Below the pieces are notes generated by a model. It was not told the DNA's origin. It searched no databases and saw only the letters and a program-made list of their open reading frames with translations. A stretch of 64,000 nt of DNA from JBQTIU01 sp052387815 (lineage in GTDB: Bacteria > Pseudomonadota > Alphaproteobacteria > CACIAM-22H2), in NCBI GenBank assembly GCA_052387815.1, contig JBQTIU010000005.1:22879-86878 (forward strand). Reading direction: 5' to 3'. This document shows, piece by piece, positions 17,277 through 27,734 of the stretch. Each line of letters begins with the position of its first letter. The stretch's first letter is position 1. A program made the position numbers and the translations under genes.

Positions 17277-17639
17277 ATGGACCCGGCCGGACGCAAATTC
17301 ATCGAGGGCTATGGCGGCGGCGGCTTCCGGGTCGGCGGGGAGCGCCTCGAAGGGTCGATCCTGCTGCGTCCCGACCGCGTGCTCGCCTGGGCGCGGACCG
17401 ACTTGGGCTTGCTGTCCAAATCCGATCTCGCGCCGTTGTTCGAGGGTACGGGCGCCGTCGAAATCCTGCTCATCGGTTGCGGCCGGCGGGCCGTGTTGAT
17501 GCCGCCGGCCTTGCGGCAGGATATCCGGGCGCTGGGTACGGTCGTCGATGCCATGGATACGGGTGCGGCCTGTCGCACCTACAACGTGCTGGTTGCCGAG
17601 CAACGGCTGGTGGCGGCGGCGCTGATCGCGGTCGAGTAG
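17277..17639 (+). CDS. Mth938/NDUFAF3-like domain protein
   Basis: A 120-residue protein of the DUF498/Mth938 fold, the bacterial relatives of the mitochondrial complex I assembly factor NDUFAF3. Typical features are the GYGGGGFRVGGERLEGSILL opening, VEILLIGCGRRAVLMPPALR in the middle and a D-MDTGAACRTYNVLVAEQR-like end. The ATG at 17277 follows GGGGAC. A GTG at 17253 overlapping the secF stop is an alternative start that would add eight residues. Location after secF is widespread in alphaproteobacteria. It would be the upstream gene of a complex I assembly theme with the NDUFAF6-like gene at 21491. Confidence 0.85.
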   Translation: MDPAGRKFIEGYGGGGFRVGGERLEGSILLRPDRVLAWARTDLGLLSKSDLAPLFEGTGAVEILLIGCGRRAVLMPPALRQDIRALGTVVDAMDTGAACRTYNVLVAEQRLVAAALIAVE

Positions 17640-17657
17640 CGGCGCGAGGGCCCAAGG

Positions 17658-17681
17658 AAACGGGGCCCGAAGGCCCCGTTT
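17658..17681. terminator. Bidirectional intrinsic terminator
   Basis: A perfect 10-bp stem (AAACGGGGCC / GGCCCCGTTT) with a CGAA tetraloop lies between two convergent genes, the Mth938-type gene (+) and the PuuD-type gene (-). The A-tract on one arm and T-tract on the other let it work in both directions. Confidence 0.85.
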
Positions 17682-17704
17682 GGCGAACGACTCCGGACCG
17701 GGGC

Positions 17705-18310
17705 TCAGAAGATGTTCTGCGCCGCCACCATGAAATAGAGCATCGGCACCGACAACATGGTGTTGAAGCGGCTGGTCAGCATCGCCACCCGCCCCGCCGC
17801 CTTCTTCTCGTCGGCGCTCGCCTCGACCATGCCGAGCGCCTTCTGCTGGTTGGGCCAGATGATCATCCACACGTTGTAGGCCATGATCAGGCCCAGCCAC
17901 ATGCCGATCCCGATCGCGGTGCTCTTGCCGCCGCCGGCGCCGAAGCCGAGCGCGAGGGCCTGCCAGATGTAGCCGTGCATCCACGCCAGGATCAGGCCCG
18001 TGATCACCGTCGACAGCGCCGCCCAGCGGAACCAGAACAGGACGGCCGGCGCGATCACCTTGGTGACCGCCGGCTTCTGGTCGTCGGGGATCTTCGGCAT
18101 CGACGGGATCTGCACGAAGTTGAAGTACCAGAGCAGGCCGATCCACATCACGGCCGAGATCACGTGCAGCCAACGGAAGAAAAAGGTCCACCATCCGTAG
18201 TCGAGCGGAAATCCCCGGGCGATGAGGCCCAGGATGATCACCAGGGCGACACCGTAGATGAGCGCCCATTCGAGCTTGTCGAGGCGAATCTTCGCTAAAA
18301 AGTCCACCAT
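17705..18310 (-). CDS. Stand-alone urate hydroxylase PuuD-type membrane domain protein
   Basis: A 201-residue integral membrane protein with about five hydrophobic helices (for example LEWALIYGVALVIILGLIA, WLHVISAVMWIGLLWYF, LSTVITGLILAWMHG, GIGMWLGLIMAYNVWMIIW). The conserved RWLHVISAVMWIGLLWYFNF and WPNQQKALG stretches match the N-terminal membrane domain (Urate_ox_N) of PuuD. The cytochrome c domain of true PuuD is absent, so urate oxidation is not implied. The ATG at 18310 follows a strong GGGGAGG ribosome binding site. No purine catabolism genes are nearby. Role unknown. Confidence 0.75.
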   Translation of the reverse strand: MVDFLAKIRLDKLEWALIYGVALVIILGLIARGFPLDYGWWTFFFRWLHVISAVMWIGLLWYFNFVQIPSMPKIPDDQKPAVTKVIAPAVLFWFRWAALSTVITGLILAWMHGYIWQALALGFGAGGGKSTAIGIGMWLGLIMAYNVWMIIWPNQQKALGMVEASADEKKAAGRVAMLTSRFNTMLSVPMLYFMVAAQNIF

Positions 18311-18403
18311 TGGCGACCTCCCCCTTGTGCCTAAAACGATCAGCCGAATCGAGGCTACCACAAACCGTAGTGTTTCAAAAGCGCTCCACCACTTTACATC
18401 TGA

Positions 18404-19687
18404 TCATAGATTGCCGTCCAAGACCGCCCGGCCGGCGGCGAAGCCGGAGCGGATCGCGCCTTCGATGGTGGCCGGCAGCCCGGTGTCGGTCCAGTCCCCG
18501 GCCAGCATCAGGTTCTCCCACTTGGTGCGCGGGCCGGGCCGGGCGCGAAATGCCTGGGGAAGCTGGGCGAACGTGGCCCGCTTCTCCTTGATGAGCCGCG
18601 CCACCGCCGGCGTGGCCGCCGGCCGGCCGAGAGCGCGGGCGACATCCCGCCACAACCGCGGCAGGATCTCATCTTCCGGCAGGTCGGCGAGTGCGCCGGC
18701 GGCGCTCACGGTGACGCTGACCACGTCGGCCCGCGCGATCAGCCATTGGGCGAGGCCGCCGACCAGGCCAAGCAGGGGCTGCCCGCTGGGCAGCACGGCC
18801 GGCGCGTCGAGCCGGAAATGCGCGTTGACGATGGCGCGGGAGGCGGCGAGCGGTCCCTCGCCGATGCCCAGTTGTGGCACGAGATCGCCGGTGGCCCGCG
18901 GCGGCAGGGCGAGCACCACCGCCTCGCCCGGCCCCACCGCCACGGCGCGGTCGTCGAACCGCAGGCCGGAGACCCGCTCGGTGGCGAAGTCGAGGCGCGT
19001 CAGGCGCCACCCGGGACGGAAGCCGGCGCCGGCCCGCTGCAGGACGGCAAGAGCCGGATCGACGAAGGCCGCCGACAGTCCGTCACGCGCCAACCACGGC
19101 CGGCAACCGGCCCCGCCGCGGGCGAAGGTTTCGAGCAACATCCGGCCGAGCGGCCGGGCGGCCGCCTCGCGGGGATCGGCGTTCATGACCGCGGTGGCGA
19201 GCGGCGCCCACAGCCGCTTGAAGGCGAGCGTGTGCGGGGAAAGCCGCCCGGCGACGGTGTCGTCCGCACCGGCGGCCAGCAGCCGCCAAGCGCCAAGGTA
19301 GTCTCGGGCCCGCGTCCCGGGTATGCGCCGCGAGGGGGCAAAGACCCACCACGGGATCGGGCCGGCGTTCGGCCGCAGCGTCCAGGTCCCGCCGGTCTCG
19401 AGGTCGAGGAACGGAAACGCGGGCGGGGCGATCTCGATCATGCCCTGGCGTCCGCCGATCGCATCGAGATAGTCGAACGCCGCCCGATTGGCGGAAAGGA
19501 TCACGTGGCCGCCGTTGTCGAGAGTGCGCCCGAGGCGTTCGTCGAAAAAAGAACGGCAGCGTCCGCCCGCCTGCGGCGCCGCTTCGTAAAGCATCACCCG
19601 CCGGCCCGATCGCACCAGGGCCAGAGCGGCGGCGAGCCCGGCAAGACCCGCGCCCACCACGTGGACGGAGGCGAGGGCCGAAGACAA
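18404..19687 (-). CDS. hpnE: Hydroxysqualene dehydroxylase HpnE
   Basis: A 427-residue FAD-dependent amine oxidase-type enzyme that reduces hydroxysqualene to squalene. A dinucleotide-binding motif (VVGAGLAGLAAALALV) starts near residue 10, followed by YEAAPQAGGRCRS and, near the C-terminus, the FAD-contacting LMLAGDWTDTGLPATIEGA. No ATG is in the right place; the best start is TTG 19687, two bases after the hpnD stop. It completes the hpnC-hpnD-hpnE operon. Confidence 0.9.
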   Translation of the reverse strand: MSSALASVHVVGAGLAGLAAALALVRSGRRVMLYEAAPQAGGRCRSFFDERLGRTLDNGGHVILSANRAAFDYLDAIGGRQGMIEIAPPAFPFLDLETGGTWTLRPNAGPIPWWVFAPSRRIPGTRARDYLGAWRLLAAGADDTVAGRLSPHTLAFKRLWAPLATAVMNADPREAAARPLGRMLLETFARGGAGCRPWLARDGLSAAFVDPALAVLQRAGAGFRPGWRLTRLDFATERVSGLRFDDRAVAVGPGEAVVLALPPRATGDLVPQLGIGEGPLAASRAIVNAHFRLDAPAVLPSGQPLLGLVGGLAQWLIARADVVSVTVSAAGALADLPEDEILPRLWRDVARALGRPAATPAVARLIKEKRATFAQLPQAFRARPGPRTKWENLMLAGDWTDTGLPATIEGAIRSGFAAGRAVLDGNL

Positions 19688-19689
19688 CT

Positions 19690-20532
19690 TCAGGGCCGTG
19701 CCAAGAGGGTGACGCGCAGCGCCACGCCCAGGCGGATGGCGGCGCCGAGGCGGACGCGCCGCGCCGCCGGCCAACCCTCGCTGCGAATCTTGTCCAGGAG
19801 CCGCCGGTAGAGCACCATCATGATGAGAGCGGGACGCAAAGCGCGCCGGTCGCACGCCGCCAGCGCCTCGGCGGCGGCCGCGAATTGTCGCTCGGCGTGG
19901 GCCGCCAACGCCGCGCAGGCAACGGCGAGGGCCGGATGGCCGGCCACGCTCCTGGGATCGGTGGTGGCGATGCCGGCCTTATCCAGCATCTCGCGCGGCA
20001 GATAGAGCCTGCCGTTCGCGGCGTCCTCGGCCACGTCGCGCAGAATATTGGTCATCTGCAACGCGCCGCCGAGGTGGAGCGCGAACTCGCGCGCGCTCGG
20101 CCCGTCGCACCCGAACACCGGCAGCGACAAGAGGCCGATCGCGCCGGCGACCCGCCGGCAATAGAGCTCGAGCTCGGACAGGGGCGGGGCGATCAGGGGC
20201 CCGGCGACATCCATCTCCATGCCGCGGATCAGCTCCTCGAACTCGGCCCGTGGCAAGCGGTAGCGGCGGACCGCCGCGAGCAGCGCGCGGCCGAGAAGGC
20301 GGGCGGGCGCGCCCCGGTAGACGGCGTCGATCTCGTCCCGCCACGCCTCGAGCGCGCGCCGCTTTTCGGCCGCCGCGTGCGGCCCGTCGGCGATGTCGTC
20401 GAGCTCGCGCGCCAGCGCGTAGATGGCGAACATGGCTTCGCGGCGCTGGCGCGGCATCAGCCGCATCGCCCAGTAGAAGGTCGAACCGGCCCGGCGCACC
20501 TGGACGGCGACCGGCAAGGCCTCGGCGCTCAT
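19690..20532 (-). CDS. hpnD: Presqualene diphosphate synthase HpnD
   Basis: A 280-residue prenyl synthase that condenses two farnesyl diphosphates to presqualene diphosphate. Characteristic parts are STFYWAMRLMPRQRREAMFAIY at the start, the first Asp-rich motif ARELDDIADG near residue 45 and the second, TNILRDVAEDAANGRLYLP, near 160-180. The ATG overlaps the hpnC stop (ATGA) and the hpnE TTG follows the stop by two bases, so the three genes are tightly coupled. Confidence 0.92.
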   Translation of the reverse strand: MSAEALPVAVQVRRAGSTFYWAMRLMPRQRREAMFAIYALARELDDIADGPHAAAEKRRALEAWRDEIDAVYRGAPARLLGRALLAAVRRYRLPRAEFEELIRGMEMDVAGPLIAPPLSELELYCRRVAGAIGLLSLPVFGCDGPSAREFALHLGGALQMTNILRDVAEDAANGRLYLPREMLDKAGIATTDPRSVAGHPALAVACAALAAHAERQFAAAAEALAACDRRALRPALIMMVLYRRLLDKIRSEGWPAARRVRLGAAIRLGVALRVTLLARP

Positions 20533-21404
20533 CGCCGCCACCCGCGCACCACCCCGACCGCGACCGCGGTCAATTTCTCGCGCCGGCTCAATGCCACCCG
20601 CCCGGCCAAGGGGTCCCGGCGCCGCAACTTCCGGGCCAGGCGGCGCGAGATGTCGAGGATCGCCGCCGCTTCCATCCTGAGGCCGCGATTCTTGATCAGG
20701 CGGGGCAGAGTCCCCGCCGCCTGGTTGAGCCGGTCGATACCGGCGAGCACGCGGTCGAGAACGGCGCGCAACGCCAGGCTGGCTTGCGGTTCGAGGAGGG
20801 CCTCGGGGTCGAGCCCGGCCGCCCGCAGCCAGTCCAAGGGGATGTAGAGCCGCCGCAGGTCGCGGTAGTCCGCCTGGCAGTCTTGCAGGTGGTTCACGAT
20901 CTGGAGCGCGGCGCAGAGGGCGTCGGAGGCGGGTTTCGCCTCGCCGTCTTCGCCGTGCAGTTCGAGCAGGAAGCGGCCCACCGGGGCCGCCGAATAGCGG
21001 CAATAGGCGAGAAGATCGCTCCACGTCCGGCACCCCCGGTTGGCGGCGTCGGCGCGAAAGGCCGCCAAGAGATGGCGCGGGTTGGCGATCGACAGGCCGC
21101 GCTCGTCGAACTGTCGTTTGAGGTCGATCGCTAAGGGCGCCGCGGGATCGCCGCCCGCCGATCCGGTGAGGGCGGCGTCGAGCGCCAACAGGCGTGCGAT
21201 CTTGGTCGCCGGATCGAGGCCGGGATGGTCGGCAATATCGTCGGCCGCGCGCGCTAGGCGGTAAAACGCCGCGACCACCGGCCGCAACCCGGCCGGCAGC
21301 AGCCACGAGCCGACCGGGAAATTCTCGCCGGCGGCGGTTTTCGAGGCCGCGCGGGCGGCCGGAACAGGAGCGGGGACCAGCAGCGACCGTTTCGTCATTA
21401 TCAT
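20529..21404 (-). CDS. hpnC: Hydroxysqualene synthase HpnC
   Basis: A 291-residue squalene/phytoene synthase family enzyme that converts presqualene diphosphate to hydroxysqualene. After a ~25-residue leader comes ENFPVGSWLLPAGLRP, the HpnC hallmark, then YRLARAADDIADHP (first Asp-rich region) and LQIVNHLQDCQADYRDLRRLYIP (second). Translation may begin at the ATG at 21404 or at a second ATG two codons later; neither has a clear Shine-Dalgarno. First gene of the hpnCDE operon; no squalene-hopene cyclase gene lies in this window. Confidence 0.92.
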   Translation of the reverse strand: MIMTKRSLLVPAPVPAARAASKTAAGENFPVGSWLLPAGLRPVVAAFYRLARAADDIADHPGLDPATKIARLLALDAALTGSAGGDPAAPLAIDLKRQFDERGLSIANPRHLLAAFRADAANRGCRTWSDLLAYCRYSAAPVGRFLLELHGEDGEAKPASDALCAALQIVNHLQDCQADYRDLRRLYIPLDWLRAAGLDPEALLEPQASLALRAVLDRVLAGIDRLNQAAGTLPRLIKNRGLRMEAAAILDISRRLARKLRRRDPLAGRVALSRREKLTAVAVGVVRGWRR

Positions 21405-21490
21405 CGGGGGAGCGGCTTGGGGTTCGGGCGACAGGCTATATATGACAAGGCGCCTGTGACAGGCTAGAGCCGAGGGATGCCTTCTCCAAG

Positions 21491-22336
21491 ATGAGCGACG
21501 ATTCCGCCGCCTATTGCGCTACGCAGGTCCGACGCTATGACAGCGACCGCTATCTTTGCGCGTTGTTCGGTCCGGACTCGCTGCGCGGGCACCTGTTCGC
21601 GCTCTATGCCTTCAATCTCGAGATCGCCAAGGTCCGCGAGGTCGTGCGCGAGCCGATCGCGGGCCAGCTTCGGCTGCAATGGTGGCGCGAGGCGATCGCC
21701 GAAATGGCCGGCGGCGGCTGCCGCGCGCACCCGGTCGCGCGCGCGCTCGCGGCGGCGTTCAAGGAGCGCCACCTTGAAGCCGCCGGTTTCGAGCGTCTGT
21801 TGAGCGCGCGGGAAGCGGATCTGGCCGACGCGCCGCCGGCCGACCTCGCTGCCCTCGAAGACTATGCCGAGGCGACGTCGGCCTCGCTCGTCCATCTGGC
21901 GCTCGCCGTGCTCGGCACCCCGGTCCCGACATCGATGGCGGCGGGCCGTCATGTCGGCATCGCCTGGGCGCTCATCGGGCTGTTGCGCGCGGTGCCGTTC
22001 CATGCCGCCGGGCGCCGGCTCTATCTGCCGCAAACGCTGGTCCGGGCGGCGGGACTCGACATCGAGGAGTTGTTCGCAGGCCGTCCCGGCGCCGGCCTCG
22101 CCGAGGTGGCGCGGGAGGTGGCGGAGCGATCTCGCGTGCATCTGGAAACCGCCCGCTCGCATCGGCGCGAGGTCCCGCGCGCGGCGGTGCCGGCGCTGCT
22201 GCCGGCGACGCTCGCCGATCTTTACTTGCGGCGGCTCGAGAAGGCGCACTTCGCCCTCTTCGAACCCGCGCTCCAGCGCCCGGCAGGTGCGCGCGCTCCG
22301 CGCCTGATGCTAGCGGCGCTGGCGGGAAGATACTGA
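21491..22336 (+). CDS. Squalene/phytoene synthase family protein, NDUFAF6-like
   Basis: A 281-residue member of the trans-isoprenyl synthase fold, third family member in 2 kb. Unlike HpnC and HpnD it lacks good Asp-rich catalytic motifs: the first region reads LYAFNLEIAKVREVV and the second WALIGLLRAVPFHAAGRRLYLP. This matches the NDUFAF6 group, mitochondrial complex I assembly factors with no proven prenyl activity. It starts YCATQVRRYDSDRYLCALF. It is divergent from hpnC by 86 nt. Alphaproteobacterial relatives often sit near the Mth938-type gene, as here. Confidence 0.8.
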   Translation: MSDDSAAYCATQVRRYDSDRYLCALFGPDSLRGHLFALYAFNLEIAKVREVVREPIAGQLRLQWWREAIAEMAGGGCRAHPVARALAAAFKERHLEAAGFERLLSAREADLADAPPADLAALEDYAEATSASLVHLALAVLGTPVPTSMAAGRHVGIAWALIGLLRAVPFHAAGRRLYLPQTLVRAAGLDIEELFAGRPGAGLAEVAREVAERSRVHLETARSHRREVPRAAVPALLPATLADLYLRRLEKAHFALFEPALQRPAGARAPRLMLAALAGRY

Positions 22337-22378
22337 GCAAACGTTAGGCGGGTTCGAAACGGGCTGGTCTTGGACCCG

Positions 22379-22432
22379 CCCCTACGGGAAGGCACCGAAT
22401 TTCCCGTTGTAGGGGCGAGGCGTTGCCTCGCC
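22379..22432. repeat. Intergenic palindromic element
   Basis: Two nested inverted repeats: an imperfect one, CCCCTACGGGAA (22379-22390) against TTCCCGTTGTAGGGG (22401-22415), and a perfect one, GGCGAGGC-GTT-GCCTCGCC (22414-22432). The second palindrome recurs twice at 51.6 kb. It lies between the NDUFAF6-like gene and the cupin gene, and could also serve as a transcription end for either. Confidence 0.6.
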
Positions 22433-22471
22433 GGTCTGTGACCCGCCCGCGCGGACCGACGCGCAGGAACC

Positions 22472-22813
22472 TCACTCGCTGACCGAATTGAAATCGTAGG
22501 CGCCGACGCCCTGCACCAGCAGGAAACGGCACCGCCGATCGCCCTGGCCCTCCACCTTGTGCGTCGTCTTGGGCGCCACCTTCAGCATGCCGCCGGGACG
22601 CAAGAGCGAATTGCTGCGCGGCGCGCGGATCTCGATGTGCAGCGAGCCTTCGAGGCAGAAATACCAGTCAGTGACTTCGGAATGGTAATGCCAGGGTATG
22701 CATTGACCGGGAGCCAGGACGAACAGCCGCGCCTGCATCTGCGCGGTCTTGGCCAAGCTCTCGACGTGCTCGACGACGTAACCGGGCACTTTCGCGTGCG
22801 CAAGCGGATCCAT
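22472..22813 (-). CDS. Small cupin-fold protein
   Basis: A 113-residue single-domain cupin. The metal-binding motif is visible as WHYHSEVTDWYFCLEGSL (two His and a Glu) near residues 37-54 and the second cupin motif as TTHKVEG near 84. It may be a sugar or small-acid binding or isomerising protein; substrate unknown. The ATG at 22813 fits the family start; a TTG at 22870 would add 19 residues. It is convergent with the NDUFAF6-like gene and lies 138 nt downstream of uvrA on the same strand. Confidence 0.75.
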   Translation of the reverse strand: MDPLAHAKVPGYVVEHVESLAKTAQMQARLFVLAPGQCIPWHYHSEVTDWYFCLEGSLHIEIRAPRSNSLLRPGGMLKVAPKTTHKVEGQGDRRCRFLLVQGVGAYDFNSVSE

Positions 22814-22951
22814 GAGGCGACGCCATCCCCGAAAAGCTTTTAACGCATTGTAGGTCGAACGCCGGTCCAAGGCAATCGGGAGCGGCGCGCGCAGAGTCGG
22901 GGCGGCGGCGCGGGTTCGGCGAGCCCGCCCGACGCGGTCATTCGGGACCTC

Positions 22952-25807
<2,856 letters not shown>

Positions 25808-25975
25808 GGAAGCGTCGGCCGAACCTGATCGTAGGGGCAGTCGCGCGACCCAAGGGCGCGACCTTGCGCCCACTATAGGCCGGCAGGGCGGGGAAAGCGA
25901 CCCCGCGAGCGGTCGCAGGCCGGGGCGGGGCGGGCTCAAAGAGGGGCGGCGGAAACACGTATCGGTTGATTTTTC

Positions 25976-26008
25976 TTGACATGATAGTAAAATGATCCTA
26001 GGATTATT
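25976..26008 (+). promoter_or_regulatory. Sigma-70-type promoter with overlapping palindrome
   Basis: A TTGACA box (25976-25981), 17 nt spacer and TAGGAT (25999-26004) form a near-consensus promoter in an AT-rich patch upstream of the nuclease gene. An 18-bp near-perfect palindrome centred on CCTAGG (25991-26008) overlaps the -10 box and looks like an operator. The rest of the 300-nt uvrA-nuclease interval (25808-26107) contains no gene that can be supported. Confidence 0.65.
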
Positions 26009-26107
26009 TGCTGATTCTCTCCACGTGGTTGGGAACCGAAGCTAGGCGCAGTGCTCGTTCGACGCCATCACCTCGTCGCGTGCCACAATTGTTAGTTGTA
26101 TACCGAG

Positions 26108-26941
26108 ATGGAAAACATCCGTCGCCTCGCGTTCCTCCTGCTGGCCGTGGCGCTGGTGGGCCCGGCGCGGGCCGAGACCGACACCGGGCTCGTGGCATGC
26201 CGGCTGCTGTTCGTCGGCCAAGTGGCGCCGCAAAAAATGGTCGGCGCGCTCGAGCGCTGTCACCGCGACGGCCCGCGTCCGCTGTTGGCGTCGTCCTTCG
26301 ATCCCGGGCGCAAGACGCCGAACTGGTCGGCTTATCGCCTGACGGAGGCCGAGGCCGAACGGCCGAACCCCGGTCGCGCCGACCGCTTTACGCAGGATGG
26401 CTCGATCCCGGGCCATCTGCAGGCGCGCGCGCGCGATTACCGCGGTACCGGCTGGGACCGCGGCCACCTGGCGCCGGCGGCCGCCATGGCGCGGCTGTCG
26501 CCCGAGGCATGGCGCTGGGCCAATCTGTATTCGAACGTGGCGCCGCAACATCCCGCCCTCAACCGCCACCTGTGGCGGGACATCGAAGGGGCGGCGCACG
26601 GCTGGGCGCGCCGGCTGGGGGTCGTCTTCGTCATCGTCGGCACCGCCTACGGCGCGCCGCCCGAGGCGCGGATCGGATCGTCCGGCGTTGCCGTGCCGTC
26701 GCATTTTTTCATGGTGGTCGCGAGTCCCACCGCGCCCCCGGGCGAGCTGCGGACGATCGCTTTCCTGGCCGGCAATCGCGAGGACGCGAACGCGCACGCG
26801 ATAGCCCGCTTCGTCCGCTCGGCCGCCGCGCTGCAGGAGGCGTTGCAAGGCTGGAACCCGGATCACCGCGACCTCCTGCCGGCGGTGGGCGCGGCGGCGC
26901 GGGAACGGGTCGATCTCCGCTTGTGGGGATTCATCGACTGA
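26108..26941 (+). CDS. Exported DNA/RNA non-specific endonuclease (NUC1 type)
   Basis: A 277-residue beta-beta-alpha-metal nuclease. Signal peptide at residues 1-22 (AFLLLAVALVGPARA). The catalytic DRGH motif, in WDRGHLAPAAAM, lies near residue 117 with the metal-binding Asn expected in LYSNVAPQHPALN about 30 residues later, as in the Serratia nuclease family. It should act in the periplasm or outside the cell on DNA and RNA. The ATG at 26108 is preferred over a TTG four codons upstream. A strong promoter lies ~100 nt upstream. Between uvrA (divergent) and ssb, but its export argues against a repair role. Confidence 0.88.
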   Translation: MENIRRLAFLLLAVALVGPARAETDTGLVACRLLFVGQVAPQKMVGALERCHRDGPRPLLASSFDPGRKTPNWSAYRLTEAEAERPNPGRADRFTQDGSIPGHLQARARDYRGTGWDRGHLAPAAAMARLSPEAWRWANLYSNVAPQHPALNRHLWRDIEGAAHGWARRLGVVFVIVGTAYGAPPEARIGSSGVAVPSHFFMVVASPTAPPGELRTIAFLAGNREDANAHAIARFVRSAAALQEALQGWNPDHRDLLPAVGAAARERVDLRLWGFID

Positions 26942-27021
26942 GGCCCCCGCAAAGCCCTTGGAACGGCGGCGCCAACCCGTGTAGATTTCGGGCCAGCGTC
27001 GATCAGACAAGGGGGGCTCTC

Positions 27022-27474
27022 ATGGCGGGCAGCGTCAACAAGGTCATCTTGATTGGCAATCTCGGGCGCGACCCCGAGGTTCGGACCCTGCAAAGCGGCA
27101 ACAAAGTGGTGAACCTGTCGCTCGCCACCTCCGAGAGCTGGCGCGACAAGACCACGGGCGAGCGCAAGGAACGGACCGAGTGGCACCGCGTGGTCATTTT
27201 CAACGAACGGCTCGGCGATGTCGCCGAGAAATACTTGCGCAAGGGCGCCAAGGTCTTCATCGAGGGCGAGATGCAGACCCGCAAATGGACCGACCAGTCG
27301 GGCGTCGAACGCTACACGACCGAGGTCGTCCTGCAGCGCTTCCGCGGCGAGCTCACCATGCTCGACGGGCGCGCCGCCGCCGCCGAGCCCGCGGCCGAGG
27401 CCGGCGCGCCGCCGGCCGCCGGCCCGCCCTCGCCACGGCCCGCCGGCGGTCTCGACGACGATATCCCGTTCTGA
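27022..27474 (+). CDS. ssb: Single-stranded DNA-binding protein
   Basis: A 150-residue SSB. The OB fold starts SVNKVILIGNLGRDPEVRTL and contains TEWHRVVIFNERLGDVAEKYL and the GEMQTRKWTDQSG loop. A Gly/Pro/Ala-rich linker (about 115-143) leads to the acidic tip DDDIPF that recruits replication and repair proteins. The ATG follows GGGGGGCT. uvrA-ssb neighbourhood is common in alphaproteobacteria, although here a nuclease gene lies between. No SOS box was recognised. Confidence 0.96.
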   Translation: MAGSVNKVILIGNLGRDPEVRTLQSGNKVVNLSLATSESWRDKTTGERKERTEWHRVVIFNERLGDVAEKYLRKGAKVFIEGEMQTRKWTDQSGVERYTTEVVLQRFRGELTMLDGRAAAAEPAAEAGAPPAAGPPSPRPAGGLDDDIPF

Positions 27475-27734
27475 TCCGACTCGCGGGCTGGCCCTCGACC
27501 GGCCCCGGAACCGGGTGGTTGCGGAGCCGGCCGGGGCTTCGGCAGCGCCCGGTATCGGTCCGGAATTTATTGTAAAAACAAGAGCTTGCGCTGAGCCTCT
27601 CGGGCGCCTCGGGGTGCCGTGTTCGACGTTGTTCGCAGGTGCGAAAACTGGTAGCCTCAGACCGCCGCCCGCGCTCTTTGCGTGGCCGGCCTCGTTCAAG
27701 CCTAGCCCCTAAAAAGCGTTTGAGCCCGCCGACC

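Noticed and set aside
27620..27636. Possible alphaproteobacterial SOS box (GTTC...GTTC) before gyrA
   Set aside because: Spacing is six rather than the required seven bases, and gyrA is not a usual SOS gene.
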